64,000 bases of DNA from Luteococcus sp038433155 (GCF_038433155.1 NZ_JBCDMW010000026.1:1-64000); one strand, 5' to 3'. Shown: positions 33,526 to 41,898, counted from the first letter of the stretch. Notes: a model not told the origin generated them from the sequence alone. Numbers and translations are program-made.

Positions 33526-34311
33526 ATGACCATTGAACGGCCCGTCGGCGGGCCACACTTTCGCAAGCCCCGGGGCACTGCGCCCCGCGGCACCCTGCAG
33601 TACGAGGCCGCCAGCCTGGCCTGGTTGGGGCAGGTGCCCGACGGGGCGCCCGCGGTGGAGGTGCTGTCCGTCGACGACGACCTGCTGGTGGAGGTGGACC
33701 TGCCGGTGGCCGAGCCGACCACCGCAATGGCCGAGGACTTCGGCCGACGGCTGGCCCACACCCACCTGGCGGGTGCCGCCGGCTTCGGCGCGGCCCCCGA
33801 CGGCTGGCGGGGTGATGGCTTCCTGGCTGGTCTCCCGCTACCCCTGCTGGACCCGCCGCAGACGTCGTGGGGACGCTTCCACGCGGCCGCCAGACTGCGG
33901 CCGGTGGTGCGTCAAGCGGTGGATCAGGCCGTGCTGGCGCCAGCCGGCGCCGCGGCGGTGGAGGCCGTGTGCCAGCGCCTGGAGGCCGGGGAGTTCGAGG
34001 ACGGCCGGGCCGCGGACCGGATCCACGGCGACCTGTGGGCCGGCAATGTGGTCTTCACGCCCGACGGTGGGGTGCTGATCGACGCCGCGGCGCACGGCGG
34101 CCATGGGGAGACGGACCTGGCGATGCTGGACCTGTTCGGTGCCCCGCACCTGCCCCGGCTGCGCGCTGCCTGGGCCGAGGTCTACCAGCCGGCCTCCGGC
34201 TGGCGTGAGCGGACGGCGCTGCACCAGCTCCATCCGTTGCTGGTGCACGCCGTCCTGTTCGGTGGTGGCTACGGCCACCGCGCCGCCGAGCTGGCCCGTC
34301 GCTACGCGTGA
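33526..34311 (+). CDS. Fructosamine kinase-family protein
   Basis: A 261-residue kinase-fold protein. HGDLWAGNVVFTPDGGVLIDAAAHGGHGETDLAML holds the catalytic loop and metal site typical of fructosamine/ketosamine-3-kinases, which phosphorylate sugars on glycated proteins or amino acids so that they detach. The N-terminus has GTLQYEAASLAWL and VEVDLP for the nucleotide lobe. The gene is nine bases downstream of the protease gene. Substrate not known. Confidence 0.88.
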   Translation: MTIERPVGGPHFRKPRGTAPRGTLQYEAASLAWLGQVPDGAPAVEVLSVDDDLLVEVDLPVAEPTTAMAEDFGRRLAHTHLAGAAGFGAAPDGWRGDGFLAGLPLPLLDPPQTSWGRFHAAARLRPVVRQAVDQAVLAPAGAAAVEAVCQRLEAGEFEDGRAADRIHGDLWAGNVVFTPDGGVLIDAAAHGGHGETDLAMLDLFGAPHLPRLRAAWAEVYQPASGWRERTALHQLHPLLVHAVLFGGGYGHRAAELARRYA

Positions 34312-34341
34312 CGGACCGCCCGGCCGCTGGCCACCGGGGGT

Positions 34342-34452
34342 TCAGTCCTCGTAGGGGCTGGGGTGACGACGCAGGTTGATGATGGCGGCCACCAGGCCAC
34401 CCCACACCAGGGCCAGCGAGAGCACCAGCATGACAAGGGCAATCGGGGTCAT
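34342..34452 (-). CDS. metS: MetS-like small subunit of NSS transporter
   Basis: A 36-residue single-helix protein read directly from the reverse strand: MTPIALVMLVLSLALVWGG, then LVAAIINLRRHPSPYED. It matches the MetS pattern, the small subunit that Corynebacterium MetP needs for methionine and alanine uptake. It overlaps the end of the NSS transporter gene (ATGA) and is easy to miss because of its size. Confidence 0.9.
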   Translation of the reverse strand: MTPIALVMLVLSLALVWGGLVAAIINLRRHPSPYED

Positions 34453-36056
34453 CGGGATTCCTCCCCGGCCAGTTCGGCCTGGTCGTCGTGGTGCTTGTGG
34501 TGGTGGTAGGGCCGGTGCTCCATCCCGTCGAGCCGGGCCGGGCGGAAGTGGTCAACCGAGGTGCGCCACGGCAGCAGGCTCAGCACCACCGACCCGACGA
34601 TCAGCAGCGCCAGGGTGCCCCAGCCGAAGGCCATGGTGAACCAGCCCGGGTACTTGCCGTAGCCGTTCTGCGCCAGATCCACCAGGGTGAGCACCAGCAT
34701 CACGGTCAGCATGATCGGGGTGAGGTAGCCGGCGAAGATCCGCCACCACCCACCCAGCGGGGAGGCGGAGTGCTCGCTGAGGTGGTGATGCAGCTCGGGC
34801 AGCCGCTTCACCACGAAGGTGATCAGGAAGACGGTCAGCACCGCGGACAGCACGATCCCGATGTTGTTGACGAAGTTGTCCACCACGTCCAGCATGTTCA
34901 GGCCATTGGAAGTGCTGTACAGGCCGATGGACAGGGCCGCCGAGAGCAGCCCGACCAGCACCGAGCTGCCGGTGCGGCTCATCCCGAACTTCTCCTGCAC
35001 CGCGGCGGTGACCACCTGGATCAGGGAGACCAGTGACGTGATGCCGGCCAGGGCCAGCGAGCCGAAGAAGAGCACCCCGAAGAACTGCCCGCCGGGCATC
35101 ATCGAGATCACCTGCGGGAAGGTCACGAAGCTCAGGATCGGGCCGGTGATGCCCTCCAGCTCGGAGACCTGGATGCCCTGCTTGCCCGCCATGTAGCCCA
35201 GGGTGGAGAACACCCCGATGCCGGCCAGGATCTCGAAGGAGGAGTTGGAGAAGGCCACCACGAAGCTGGTGGGGGCCAGGTTCGCCCGTCGAGGCAGGTA
35301 GGAGGCGTAGGTGATCATGATGCCGAACATCACCGAGAGGGAGAAGAAGATCTGGGCATAGGCCTGGATCCAGACGTGCGGATCCGCCAGCGCGGACCAC
35401 TTCGGGGTGAAGAAGGAGTTCAGGCCGTCCACCGCCCCGGGCAGGGTCACGGCGCGCACCACCATCCCGACGAACATCACCACCAGCAGGGGCAGGAAGA
35501 TCTTGTTCATCCGCTCCAGGCCGCCGGCGACGCCCATGGCCATGATCACCGTGACGAACAGCCAGACCAGTACCAGCGGCCACAACACGCCGGGCACGAC
35601 GCCGCCGTCGATGTGGGCCTGGCTCTCCGGCAGCAGCCGCAGGAAGTCCTTGACGAAGAAGCCGGCCGGGTCATCTCCCCAGGCCCGGGTGAAGGAGTAG
35701 CCCACATAGCGCACGGACCAGGCAACGATCACCGCGTAGTAGGTGATGATGGCAAAGCACAGCCCAACCTGGAACCAGCCCAGCGGCTCGAACCTGGGGT
35801 GGATCCGACGGAAGATGGCCGGGGCGGAGCCGCGGTAACGGTGACCCAGCGCCCAGTCGAAGAGCAGATAGACCACGCCGGCGGTGAGCAGCGCCACCAG
35901 GTAGGGAATCAGGAAGGCGCCGCCACCATTGGTGTAGGCGACGCCCGGGAAGCGCCAGATGTTGCCCAGGCCAATGGCCGAGCCAACGGCGGCGAGGATG
36001 AATCCCATCTGGGACTGCCACTGCTCGCGCGGCGGGTGGGAGGACGGAGAGGACAC
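34449..36056 (-). CDS. metP: Sodium:neurotransmitter symporter-family transporter (MetP-like)
   Basis: A 535-residue Na+-coupled amino acid transporter with about 12 helices. The first carries the family signature GFILAAVGSAIGLGNIWRFP, and helix 6 has the sodium-site region SVMFGIMITYASYLPRRANL. A His-rich C-terminal tail (HRPYHHHKHHDDQ) may bind metal or sense pH. With MetS it forms a methionine/alanine importer of the corynebacterial type. AGGAGA precedes the GTG at 36056. Confidence 0.9.
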   Translation of the reverse strand: MSSPSSHPPREQWQSQMGFILAAVGSAIGLGNIWRFPGVAYTNGGGAFLIPYLVALLTAGVVYLLFDWALGHRYRGSAPAIFRRIHPRFEPLGWFQVGLCFAIITYYAVIVAWSVRYVGYSFTRAWGDDPAGFFVKDFLRLLPESQAHIDGGVVPGVLWPLVLVWLFVTVIMAMGVAGGLERMNKIFLPLLVVMFVGMVVRAVTLPGAVDGLNSFFTPKWSALADPHVWIQAYAQIFFSLSVMFGIMITYASYLPRRANLAPTSFVVAFSNSSFEILAGIGVFSTLGYMAGKQGIQVSELEGITGPILSFVTFPQVISMMPGGQFFGVLFFGSLALAGITSLVSLIQVVTAAVQEKFGMSRTGSSVLVGLLSAALSIGLYSTSNGLNMLDVVDNFVNNIGIVLSAVLTVFLITFVVKRLPELHHHLSEHSASPLGGWWRIFAGYLTPIMLTVMLVLTLVDLAQNGYGKYPGWFTMAFGWGTLALLIVGSVVLSLLPWRTSVDHFRPARLDGMEHRPYHHHKHHDDQAELAGEESR

Positions 36057-36161
36057 GTGGGTCTCCTGATGACGGCGACGGACGGACGCCGCATCGTCGC
36101 GCGCGGCTTGGACGTCGCACAAGAGACCATCCCATCATTTGGGATGCCTGTCCGGTGGAGG

Positions 36162-36470
36162 TCAGCCGCGCGGGCTGACGTCCATCACCACCTCGAACTC
36201 CAGCAGGTTGGCGCCGCTGGCCACCGGCTTGCCGTGCTCGCCGGCGTGCGCGGCACGGCTGTCGCCGTCACGCCAGGCCTCATAGGAGGCGTCGTCGGCC
36301 CATTGGGTGACAACAAAGTAGCGGTTCTCCCCCGCCACCGGGCGCAGCAGCTGGAAGCCCAAAAAGCCGAGCGCCTGGTCCACCACGTGGGCACGCTCGG
36401 AGAAGCGTCGTTCCAGTTCGGGGCCGGCCTGCGGCGGGACGTCGATGGCATTGATCTTCACGACTGGCAT
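36162..36470 (-). CDS. mhuD: MhuD-type heme-degrading monooxygenase
   Basis: A 102-residue ABM-fold protein very close to mycobacterial MhuD. The three key residues are at the same numbers: Asn7 (MPVVKIN), Trp66 and the heme ligand His75 in AAHAG. MhuD binds one or two hemes and turns heme to mycobilin, freeing iron without CO. It faces the TetR gene at 36526 across a 55-base region holding two palindromic operators, so the two may be controlled together. Start ATG at 36470. Confidence 0.92.
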   Translation of the reverse strand: MPVVKINAIDVPPQAGPELERRFSERAHVVDQALGFLGFQLLRPVAGENRYFVVTQWADDASYEAWRDGDSRAAHAGEHGKPVASGANLLEFEVVMDVSPRG

Positions 36471-36489
36471 GACGCCAGACTACCCACCC

Positions 36490-36535
36490 TTGACCCGCAC
36501 TGAACAAGTGTTTAGTCTATTGAACGTGAGTTCAA
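36490..36535 (+). promoter_or_regulatory. Promoter and tandem TetR operators, leaderless start
   Basis: TTGACC (36490-36495), a 17-base spacer and TAGTCT (36513-36518) form a sound -35/-10 pair; the expected start base (about 36525) is the GTG codon itself, so the tetR mRNA should be leaderless. Two palindromes lie over it: ACTGAACA-AG-TGTTTAGT (36499-36516) and TTGAAC-GTGA-GTTCAA (36520-36535), the second covering the start codon. Autorepression is the natural reading. Confidence 0.75.
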
Positions 36536-37185
36536 ACCCTGCCGACCTCCTGCCCCAGGCACGCATCCGACTGGCGGCCCTGGAGCTGTTCGGCGCCCAG
36601 GGCTTCGAGAAGACGACGATCCGCCAGATCGCCACACGTGCCGGCGTCTCCCCCGGCCTCGTGATTCACCATTTCGGCAGCAAGAACCAGCTGCACGAGC
36701 ACTGCGACGCCTGGGCCCTCGAGACGATCCAGCAGGAGAAGGTGCTGCTGACCATCGGCCCGCAACCGGCCCTGAAGGAGTACCTGGCCGAGCATCCCGA
36801 ATTGACCCCGATGATGGACTACCTGGTGATGTGCCTTCGGGAAGGCGGTGATACCGCCGACCAGATCTACGACCGCATGACACGGATCACCGAGGAGCTG
36901 ATCGTCGTCGCCGAGGACAACGGCCTGGTCCGCCTCCCCGAGGACCGGGAGGGCGCCATCGCCTTCCTGGTGGCCAGTTCACTGGGCTTCATGATGATGG
37001 GGCGCCAGTTCGCCACCCGGCTCGGAGGCAAGGAACTCTCCGATCCCGCGATCGCTGCGCGCTACGGGCTGGTCGCCGCCGAGATGTTCACCCACGGTCT
37101 GTTCACGCAGGCCTACTTCGACGCTCTGAGGAGCGCAAACACCACAGTGGAGACGAACGGTGAAAGCCCCCAATCCCGGCGCTGA
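36526..37185 (+). CDS. TetR-family repressor
   Basis: A 219-residue TetR protein: the N-terminal HTH TTIRQIATRAGVSPGLVIHHFGSK (about 25-48) and a helical ligand domain with a C-terminal helix ending in MFTHGLFTQAYF. GTG at 36526 has no ribosome site and fits a leaderless mRNA. It overlaps the ABC ATPase gene by 26 bases. It probably represses itself, the exporter and perhaps the divergent mhuD-like gene. Ligand unknown. Confidence 0.9.
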   Translation: MSSNPADLLPQARIRLAALELFGAQGFEKTTIRQIATRAGVSPGLVIHHFGSKNQLHEHCDAWALETIQQEKVLLTIGPQPALKEYLAEHPELTPMMDYLVMCLREGGDTADQIYDRMTRITEELIVVAEDNGLVRLPEDREGAIAFLVASSLGFMMMGRQFATRLGGKELSDPAIAARYGLVAAEMFTHGLFTQAYFDALRSANTTVETNGESPQSRR

Positions 37186-38083
37186 GTGCGCCATCGAGAC
37201 CAGCAACCTGGTCAAGACCTTCGGCCGCACCCGCGCCCTCGACGGCCTCGATCTGGTGGTTCCCACCGGACAGGTGCACGGCTTCCTCGGCCCCAATGGC
37301 GCCGGCAAGTCCACCACCATCCGCGTCCTGCTCGGCCTGCTGCGCGCCGACTCCGGCACGGCCCGGTTGCTCGGCGGCGACCCGTGGAACCAGGCCCCGG
37401 AGCTGCACCGTCGGCTGGCCTACGTGCCCGGCGACGTGAACCTGTGGCCCAACCTGACCGGCGGGGAAGCCATCGACCTCCTCGGCCGCGCCCGCGGTGG
37501 CCTGGACAAGACCAAGCGCGCCGAACTGATCGACGCCTTCGACCTCGATCCCCGCAAGAAGGGCCGCAGCTATTCCAAGGGCAACCGGCAGAAGGTGGCG
37601 CTGGTGGCGGCGCTGGCCTCCAACGTCGACCTGCTGCTGCTCGACGAACCCACCAGCGGCCTCGACCCCCTGATGGAACGCGTCTTCACCGAGCACATCC
37701 GCGCCGAGCGCACGCAGGGACGCACTGTGCTGCTCAGCTCCCACATCCTCAGCGAGGTGGAGGCGCTGTGCGACCATGTCTCCATCATCAGGGCCGGCCG
37801 GATCGTGGAGAGCGGCACGCTCGACGAGCTGCGCCACCTGCACAGCCTGGCCGTGACGGCGGACCTAGAGACCATCCCCGACGGCCTGGACCGGATCGAC
37901 GGGGTGCATGACCTGCAGGTGGAGGGGAGCAGGATCCGGGCCCACGTCGACGCCGATGCCCTGAATCCACTGCTCGGCCTGCTCAGCCGGCATGGGGTGC
38001 GGAACCTCACGTCTACGCCGCCCACCCTTGAGGAGCTCTTCCTGAGCCACTACGAGGCCTCCGACGAGGCGGCCGCGCGATGA
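37160..38083 (+). CDS. ABC exporter ATPase
   Basis: A 307-residue ATPase: Walker A GPNGAGKST, Q-loop, a signature YSKGNRQK that departs from LSGGQ, Walker B LLLLDEPTSGLD, and the H-loop LLSSHIL. GGAG sits before the GTG at 37160. It is of the antibiotic-exporter (DrrA/TnrB2-like) class. It overlaps the permease gene (ATGA), giving a three-gene operon tetR-ATPase-permease. Confidence 0.92.
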   Translation: MKAPNPGAECAIETSNLVKTFGRTRALDGLDLVVPTGQVHGFLGPNGAGKSTTIRVLLGLLRADSGTARLLGGDPWNQAPELHRRLAYVPGDVNLWPNLTGGEAIDLLGRARGGLDKTKRAELIDAFDLDPRKKGRSYSKGNRQKVALVAALASNVDLLLLDEPTSGLDPLMERVFTEHIRAERTQGRTVLLSSHILSEVEALCDHVSIIRAGRIVESGTLDELRHLHSLAVTADLETIPDGLDRIDGVHDLQVEGSRIRAHVDADALNPLLGLLSRHGVRNLTSTPPTLEELFLSHYEASDEAAAR

Positions 38084-39687
38084 CGACGCTTGCCGGAACC
38101 GGCACCATGCTGCGGCTGACGCTGCGCCGCAACTGGCTCTTCTGGACGCTGTGGATCATTGGCCTGGCCTGCCTGATGCCGCTGACCGCCACCCAGTACG
38201 ACACGATCATCCCGCCCGGCACCGACCCGCGGTTGACCATCGAGCCGCTGCGCAACAACCCGTCGATGCTGGCCCTGCTGGGCCCGGCCTTCGACGTCTA
38301 CAGCAAGGCGGGCTTTGTCTTCTGGCGGGTGGGCGGGTTCGCCAGCATGTTTGCCGGGATGATGGGCGGTTTCGCCATCATCCGCGCCACCCGCGGTGAG
38401 GAGGAGGAAGGCCGCCTGGAGCTGCTGCGCTCCAGCGCCATCGGACGCCACGCACCGCTGGCCGGCGCCCTGGTGAGCTGCGTACTGGGGTGCCTGGTGC
38501 TGGGCATGGTCACGGCCGGCTGGTCGATGGCCGCGCACCTCCCGGCCGCAGGAGCGCTGGCCGCCGGCTCGGCGGTGGCCCTGGAGGGGCTGGTCTTCGT
38601 CGGCGTCGGTGCCGTGTGCGCCCAGGTCTTCGAGAATGCCCGCACCGCCCGCTACTGGACGGTGGGGCTGCTGTGGGGCGGGCTGTTCGTGCTGCGGATG
38701 ATGGTCGACGGCGCGGGCCCGGACGCCAGCTACGCTTGGCTCAACTGGCTGAACCCGCTGGAATGGGGCATGTACCTGCGGCCCTGGTCAGACGAGCGAT
38801 GGTGGGTGGTGCTGCTGCCGAAGCTGCTCTTCCTGGTCTCCATCCTGACGGCCTTCCGGCTTGAGTCCGCCCGGGACCACCTCGCGGGGCTGCGGCCGGA
38901 TCGCCCCGGCCGCGGCACGGCGCCGGGCTGGCTGTCCGGCACATGGGGGCTGGCCTGGCGCCTGCAGCGTGGCACCCTGATCGGTTGGAGCGTGGCCCTC
39001 GTGCTGTGCTCTGTCGGGATGGGCTCGATCATGAGCCAGATGGACAAGTCGCTGGCCGCGAACCCGCAGATGGGCGAGATGCTGCAGAAGATGGGCGGAA
39101 GCAGCAACCTGCAGACCGCCTTCTATGTGGCGATGATCGGGATCATGGGCACGGTGGCGGCGATCATGGCGGGCGTGGTGCTGAACCGGCTGCGCGCCGA
39201 GGAGGGGCGCGGCCATGCCGAGATGCTGCTGGCCACCGCCACCAGTCGCTGGAGGTTCGCGGTGAGCCACCTGGCCTTCGCCGTCGCGGTGCCGTGCCTG
39301 GCCTACCTGGCGGTGGGCGCGGGTATGCCGTTGGTCCAGGCCGGGCAGACCGGCGACTGGAGCCCGGTGGGCCAGTACCTGCGCACCGCGGCCGGCCTGC
39401 TCCCGGGGCTGGTGCTGGTGGTGGGAATCGCCATGATGTTGATCGGCTGGCTGCCGCGCTTCTCCGGCCTGGTCTGGGCCGTGCTGGGCTGGACGATGTT
39501 CTGCACCTGGTTCGCGGTGCTGTTCGACCTGCCCGAGTGGCTGCTCAAGCTGCAGCCGTGGGGCTACCTGGCGCACCTGCCGCGCGACCCAATGGACTGG
39601 ACGGCCTTCGCCGTGGAGACCGCGTTGGCCCTGGCCCTGCTGGGATTGGGTCTGGTGGGCTATCGACGGCGCAACCTCCCGGCGTGA
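38080..39687 (+). CDS. ABC exporter permease (polyketide-antibiotic exporter type)
   Basis: A 535-residue membrane protein with about 12 helices in two halves of six, as in the tetronasin exporter TnrB3 class. Features: RNWLFWTLWIIGLACLMP at the start, ATRGEEEEGRLELLRSSAIGRHAPLAG in the first half and RLRAEEGRGHAEMLLATATSRWRF in the second, the repeated E-rich elbow of this family. Partner of the ATPase just upstream. The drug or lipid moved is unknown. Confidence 0.9.
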   Translation: MTTLAGTGTMLRLTLRRNWLFWTLWIIGLACLMPLTATQYDTIIPPGTDPRLTIEPLRNNPSMLALLGPAFDVYSKAGFVFWRVGGFASMFAGMMGGFAIIRATRGEEEEGRLELLRSSAIGRHAPLAGALVSCVLGCLVLGMVTAGWSMAAHLPAAGALAAGSAVALEGLVFVGVGAVCAQVFENARTARYWTVGLLWGGLFVLRMMVDGAGPDASYAWLNWLNPLEWGMYLRPWSDERWWVVLLPKLLFLVSILTAFRLESARDHLAGLRPDRPGRGTAPGWLSGTWGLAWRLQRGTLIGWSVALVLCSVGMGSIMSQMDKSLAANPQMGEMLQKMGGSSNLQTAFYVAMIGIMGTVAAIMAGVVLNRLRAEEGRGHAEMLLATATSRWRFAVSHLAFAVAVPCLAYLAVGAGMPLVQAGQTGDWSPVGQYLRTAAGLLPGLVLVVGIAMMLIGWLPRFSGLVWAVLGWTMFCTWFAVLFDLPEWLLKLQPWGYLAHLPRDPMDWTAFAVETALALALLGLGLVGYRRRNLPA

Positions 39688-39708
39688 CCCTCAGCGCGTC
39701 CTGGCCCC

Positions 39709-40083
39709 TCAGCGGCCGGACTTGAAACCGGCGGTGAGCCGCTCGATCTCGCGTCGGTCCTTCTTGGTGGGCCGGCCCGCGCCCCGATCCCGTCGGGCCA
39801 CCGGGCCGGCCATCAGGTACTCCGGCTTGGGCGGCGACTGGTCGACGTAGCAGGTGCGGGCCACCGGGGCTCCCACCCGCTTGCTGATGGTCTGGGTCAC
39901 CTGGTAGCGACGGTCCCAGCCCGGCTCGCGCACCGTCACCACATCCCCCGGCACCACCACGTGCGCCGGCTTCACCGGCGCGTCGTTCAGCCGGATGTGT
40001 CCGCCCGCGACGGCCTTGTTGGCGGCCGAGCGGGTCTTGAACAGCCGTACCGACCACAGCCACACGTCGAGTCGAGTCGTCAT
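39709..40083 (-). CDS. RNA-binding S4 domain protein (Hsp15-like)
   Basis: A 124-residue protein beginning with the S4 domain RLDVWLWSVRLFKTRSAANKAVAGGHIRLND, then PAHVVVPGDVVTV, and a basic tail GRPTKKDRREIERL. Hsp15-type proteins bind stalled 50S subunits with peptidyl-tRNA or structured RNA. It is convergent with the ABC permease gene and divergent from the thioesterase gene. Confidence 0.9.
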   Translation of the reverse strand: MTTRLDVWLWSVRLFKTRSAANKAVAGGHIRLNDAPVKPAHVVVPGDVVTVREPGWDRRYQVTQTISKRVGAPVARTCYVDQSPPKPEYLMAGPVARRDRGAGRPTKKDRREIERLTAGFKSGR

Positions 40084-40117
40084 GCAGGGCAGCCTAACCC
40101 GGCCACGACCTGACAGA

Positions 40118-40528
40118 ATGCTCGGCGTGTCCGAACGCATGATCGCCCCCTTTCGCACCCACAACCAGATCGTCTGGGATGGCGAGGTGGTGCGCTGCGC
40201 CACCCAGCCCAACCACGCCAATGTGGGTGGCGGCATCCACGGCGGCCTGATCTCCGCCATGCTGGACGCCGTGATGGGCGGCAACGTGATCCTCCAGCTG
40301 CCCGCCGACAAGGCCGCGGTCACCTCGTCGATGACCGTCAACTACCTGCGCGCCGGCCGGATCGGCGACACCCTGGTGGCCTCCGCCGTCGTCCGCAAGG
40401 TGGGCCGCACCCTGGCCTATGTCGACGGCACCTGCACCAAGGAGGGCGACCCGACCCCGCTGGCCACCGCCAGCGGCGTGTTCGCCATCGTGCGCCGTCC
40501 CACCGAGCGGCCCCTGGTGCGCTACTGA
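40118..40528 (+). CDS. PaaI-type acyl-CoA thioesterase
   Basis: A 136-residue hotdog-fold thioesterase: NHANVGGGIHGGLISAMLDAVMGG has the active-site His and Asp of the PaaI family, and SSMTVNYLRAGRIGD the following strand. It hydrolyses short or aromatic acyl-CoAs. ATG at 40118 and GTG at 40127 are both possible; neither has a clear ribosome site. Confidence 0.85.
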   Translation: MLGVSERMIAPFRTHNQIVWDGEVVRCATQPNHANVGGGIHGGLISAMLDAVMGGNVILQLPADKAAVTSSMTVNYLRAGRIGDTLVASAVVRKVGRTLAYVDGTCTKEGDPTPLATASGVFAIVRRPTERPLVRY

Positions 40529-40556
40529 CCCAGGTTTCGGGCCGTGGGCTGCCCCG

Positions 40557-40871
40557 TCAGGCCGCCCCGAGCTCCTTCAACACGGCCCGACGAATCAGCT
40601 CGGACTCCGAGACCCCCAGCTCCGTCGCCCGGGCCCGCAACCGCGCGGCATCACCGGGAGTGAACCGGACGGCACGTTGCACGCTCGCCCGCTCCTGGGG
40701 GTCCTTGGGTGGGCGGCCGCCCAACAACCCATAGCGACGGCTGATCTCCCGCCCCAGCTCTTCTGCCCGTGCCTCGGTGAGCCGCTCCCCCTCGAAATAG
40801 ATGACCTCCTGATCCAGGTCAACATCACTGACCGTGACCTCAACCAGCTCTCCGCCGAGTCGAATCTTCAC
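40557..40871 (-). CDS. Ribbon-helix-helix antitoxin-like protein
   Basis: A 104-residue protein: an N-terminal beta-rich part (VKIRLGGELVEVTVSDVDLD), a helix, and a C-terminal CopG-type ribbon-helix-helix RFTPGDAARLRARATELGVSESELIRRAVL. The GTG at 40871 has AGGAGG upstream and overlaps the stop of the small gene at 40868 (GTGA). The pair looks like a toxin-antitoxin module with toxin first. Both functions are inferred. Confidence 0.7.
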   Translation of the reverse strand: MKIRLGGELVEVTVSDVDLDQEVIYFEGERLTEARAEELGREISRRYGLLGGRPPKDPQERASVQRAVRFTPGDAARLRARATELGVSESELIRRAVLKELGAA

Positions 40872-41107
40872 TGAATCCTCCTGAACCACCTGGGCATGGC
40901 ATGCACGATCAACACAGCGTCCGGTCTGATCCGGATACCGATGATCTCCAGTTCGAGTCCCCGATCGTCGACTCCAGCCCACACCAGTTCTGGTTCACCC
41001 GAAGGCCGCTCGGCGACTGTGGGCTCCACTTGCTCGAGCACATGGAGCACATGTGCCCGCCCAATGCGGTGTTTCCGGGCACTCTGGGCGAACCTGACAT
41101 CCACCAT
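40868..41107 (-). CDS. Putative small toxin of a TA pair
   Basis: A 79-residue compact protein: VRFAQSARKHRIGRAHVLHVLEQ, then ELVWAGVDDRGLELEIIGIRI and ending VLIVHAMPRWFRRIQ. The order (helix with basic Arg-Lys-His, then antiparallel strands, then a C-terminal RR) is like BrnT/RelE-type RNases, but identity is too low to name one. It stands just before a ribbon-helix-helix gene and overlaps it. GGGGTGA precedes the ATG at 41107. Confidence 0.55.
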   Translation of the reverse strand: MVDVRFAQSARKHRIGRAHVLHVLEQVEPTVAERPSGEPELVWAGVDDRGLELEIIGIRIRPDAVLIVHAMPRWFRRIQ

Positions 41108-41177
41108 GTCACCCCGAATCAGCCTTTTTGTCAATGAAGAACCCCCCAATTCAGAGGTCGCGATCCCGACTGGTTCT

Positions 41178-41747
41178 TCAGCCCCAGATCGGTTCGTAGT
41201 CCCGGTGGTAACCGAAGGGGCGCCCGAAGCCGACGGCATCGGCCCACGCGGTGCTGATCTCATAGGCCTGGTCCGGGTCCGGCTCCTCCCGCAGGCGTCG
41301 GTGCAACTCGTGACGGCGCACCACATCGCCGACCAGCCCGCGCTTGCGCACCTCGGCGGTCACCGATTCGAACATTGGCCCCTGCGGGAAGCAGACCGCC
41401 AGATCGTGGGCGAACTCCACCAGCTCGGGGCTCTCCAACCCCTCGATCCCGCTCCGGACGATCTTGTTGATCGGAGCCGGCGGATCATCCAGACAGACCG
41501 TTGCCCGCCAGTCATAGCCCGGCTCGGCACAGACCTTCGCCAGGGTGGGCATGACCCGGTCCAGCGGACAGTGCCGCTGGCCCGGCGGCAGCAACTTGCG
41601 CGCCCGCTGCTCGACGGACTTGATGGTGCGCCCCAGGGCCAGGGCGATCTCCCCGGTGCTGGCGCCCTCGCGCAGCATCCCCAGCAAGGTGTCGTGGTCT
41701 TCGTCGGTGTAGGTGAGCCCCATGCGCGGGGCGGTGCTCGTCGTCAT
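41178..41747 (-). CDS. Myb/SANT-like HTH protein of unknown function
   Basis: A 189-residue protein. Residues 12-52 (TYTDEDHDTLLGMLREGAS followed by TGEIALALGRTIKSVEQRARKLL) are a Myb-like helix-turn-helix, as used in some regulators and terminase-like proteins. The remaining 135 residues have no known match to me. GGAGG precedes the ATG at 41747, and three 11-bp iterons lie just upstream, fitting a regulator that acts on its own promoter. Confidence 0.65.
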   Translation of the reverse strand: MTTSTAPRMGLTYTDEDHDTLLGMLREGASTGEIALALGRTIKSVEQRARKLLPPGQRHCPLDRVMPTLAKVCAEPGYDWRATVCLDDPPAPINKIVRSGIEGLESPELVEFAHDLAVCFPQGPMFESVTAEVRKRGLVGDVVRRHELHRRLREEPDPDQAYEISTAWADAVGFGRPFGYHRDYEPIWG

Positions 41748-41790
41748 GGATCAAGCCTCCGCCGCCCCGAAGCCCGACTCAATGGCTGGG

Positions 41791-41820
41791 TGTTGTCCGG
41801 TTGTTGTCCAAATGTTGTCC
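41791..41820. promoter_or_regulatory. Three 11-bp iterons (TGTTGTCC)
   Basis: TGTTGTCC occurs at 41791, 41802 and 41813, spaced exactly 11 bases, one helical turn. They lie in the 151-base divergent region between the Myb-like HTH gene and the serine acetyltransferase gene. Confidence 0.85.
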
Positions 41821-41835
41821 GGGCCGATCCCCCAA

Positions 41836-41863
41836 AACCCTACCCTGACGTTAGGGTAGGGTT
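41836..41863. promoter_or_regulatory. 28-bp near-perfect palindrome
   Basis: The left arm is AACCCTACCCT and the right arm its reverse complement AGGGTAGGGTT, around a centre of GACGTT; 26 of 28 bases match the palindrome. It lies 35 bases upstream of the GTG of the acetyltransferase gene, so it may be an operator or part of the core promoter. Confidence 0.85.
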
Positions 41864-41898
41864 GTACCTGTCAGAGCGACACGCATTCGGGGGGACGC

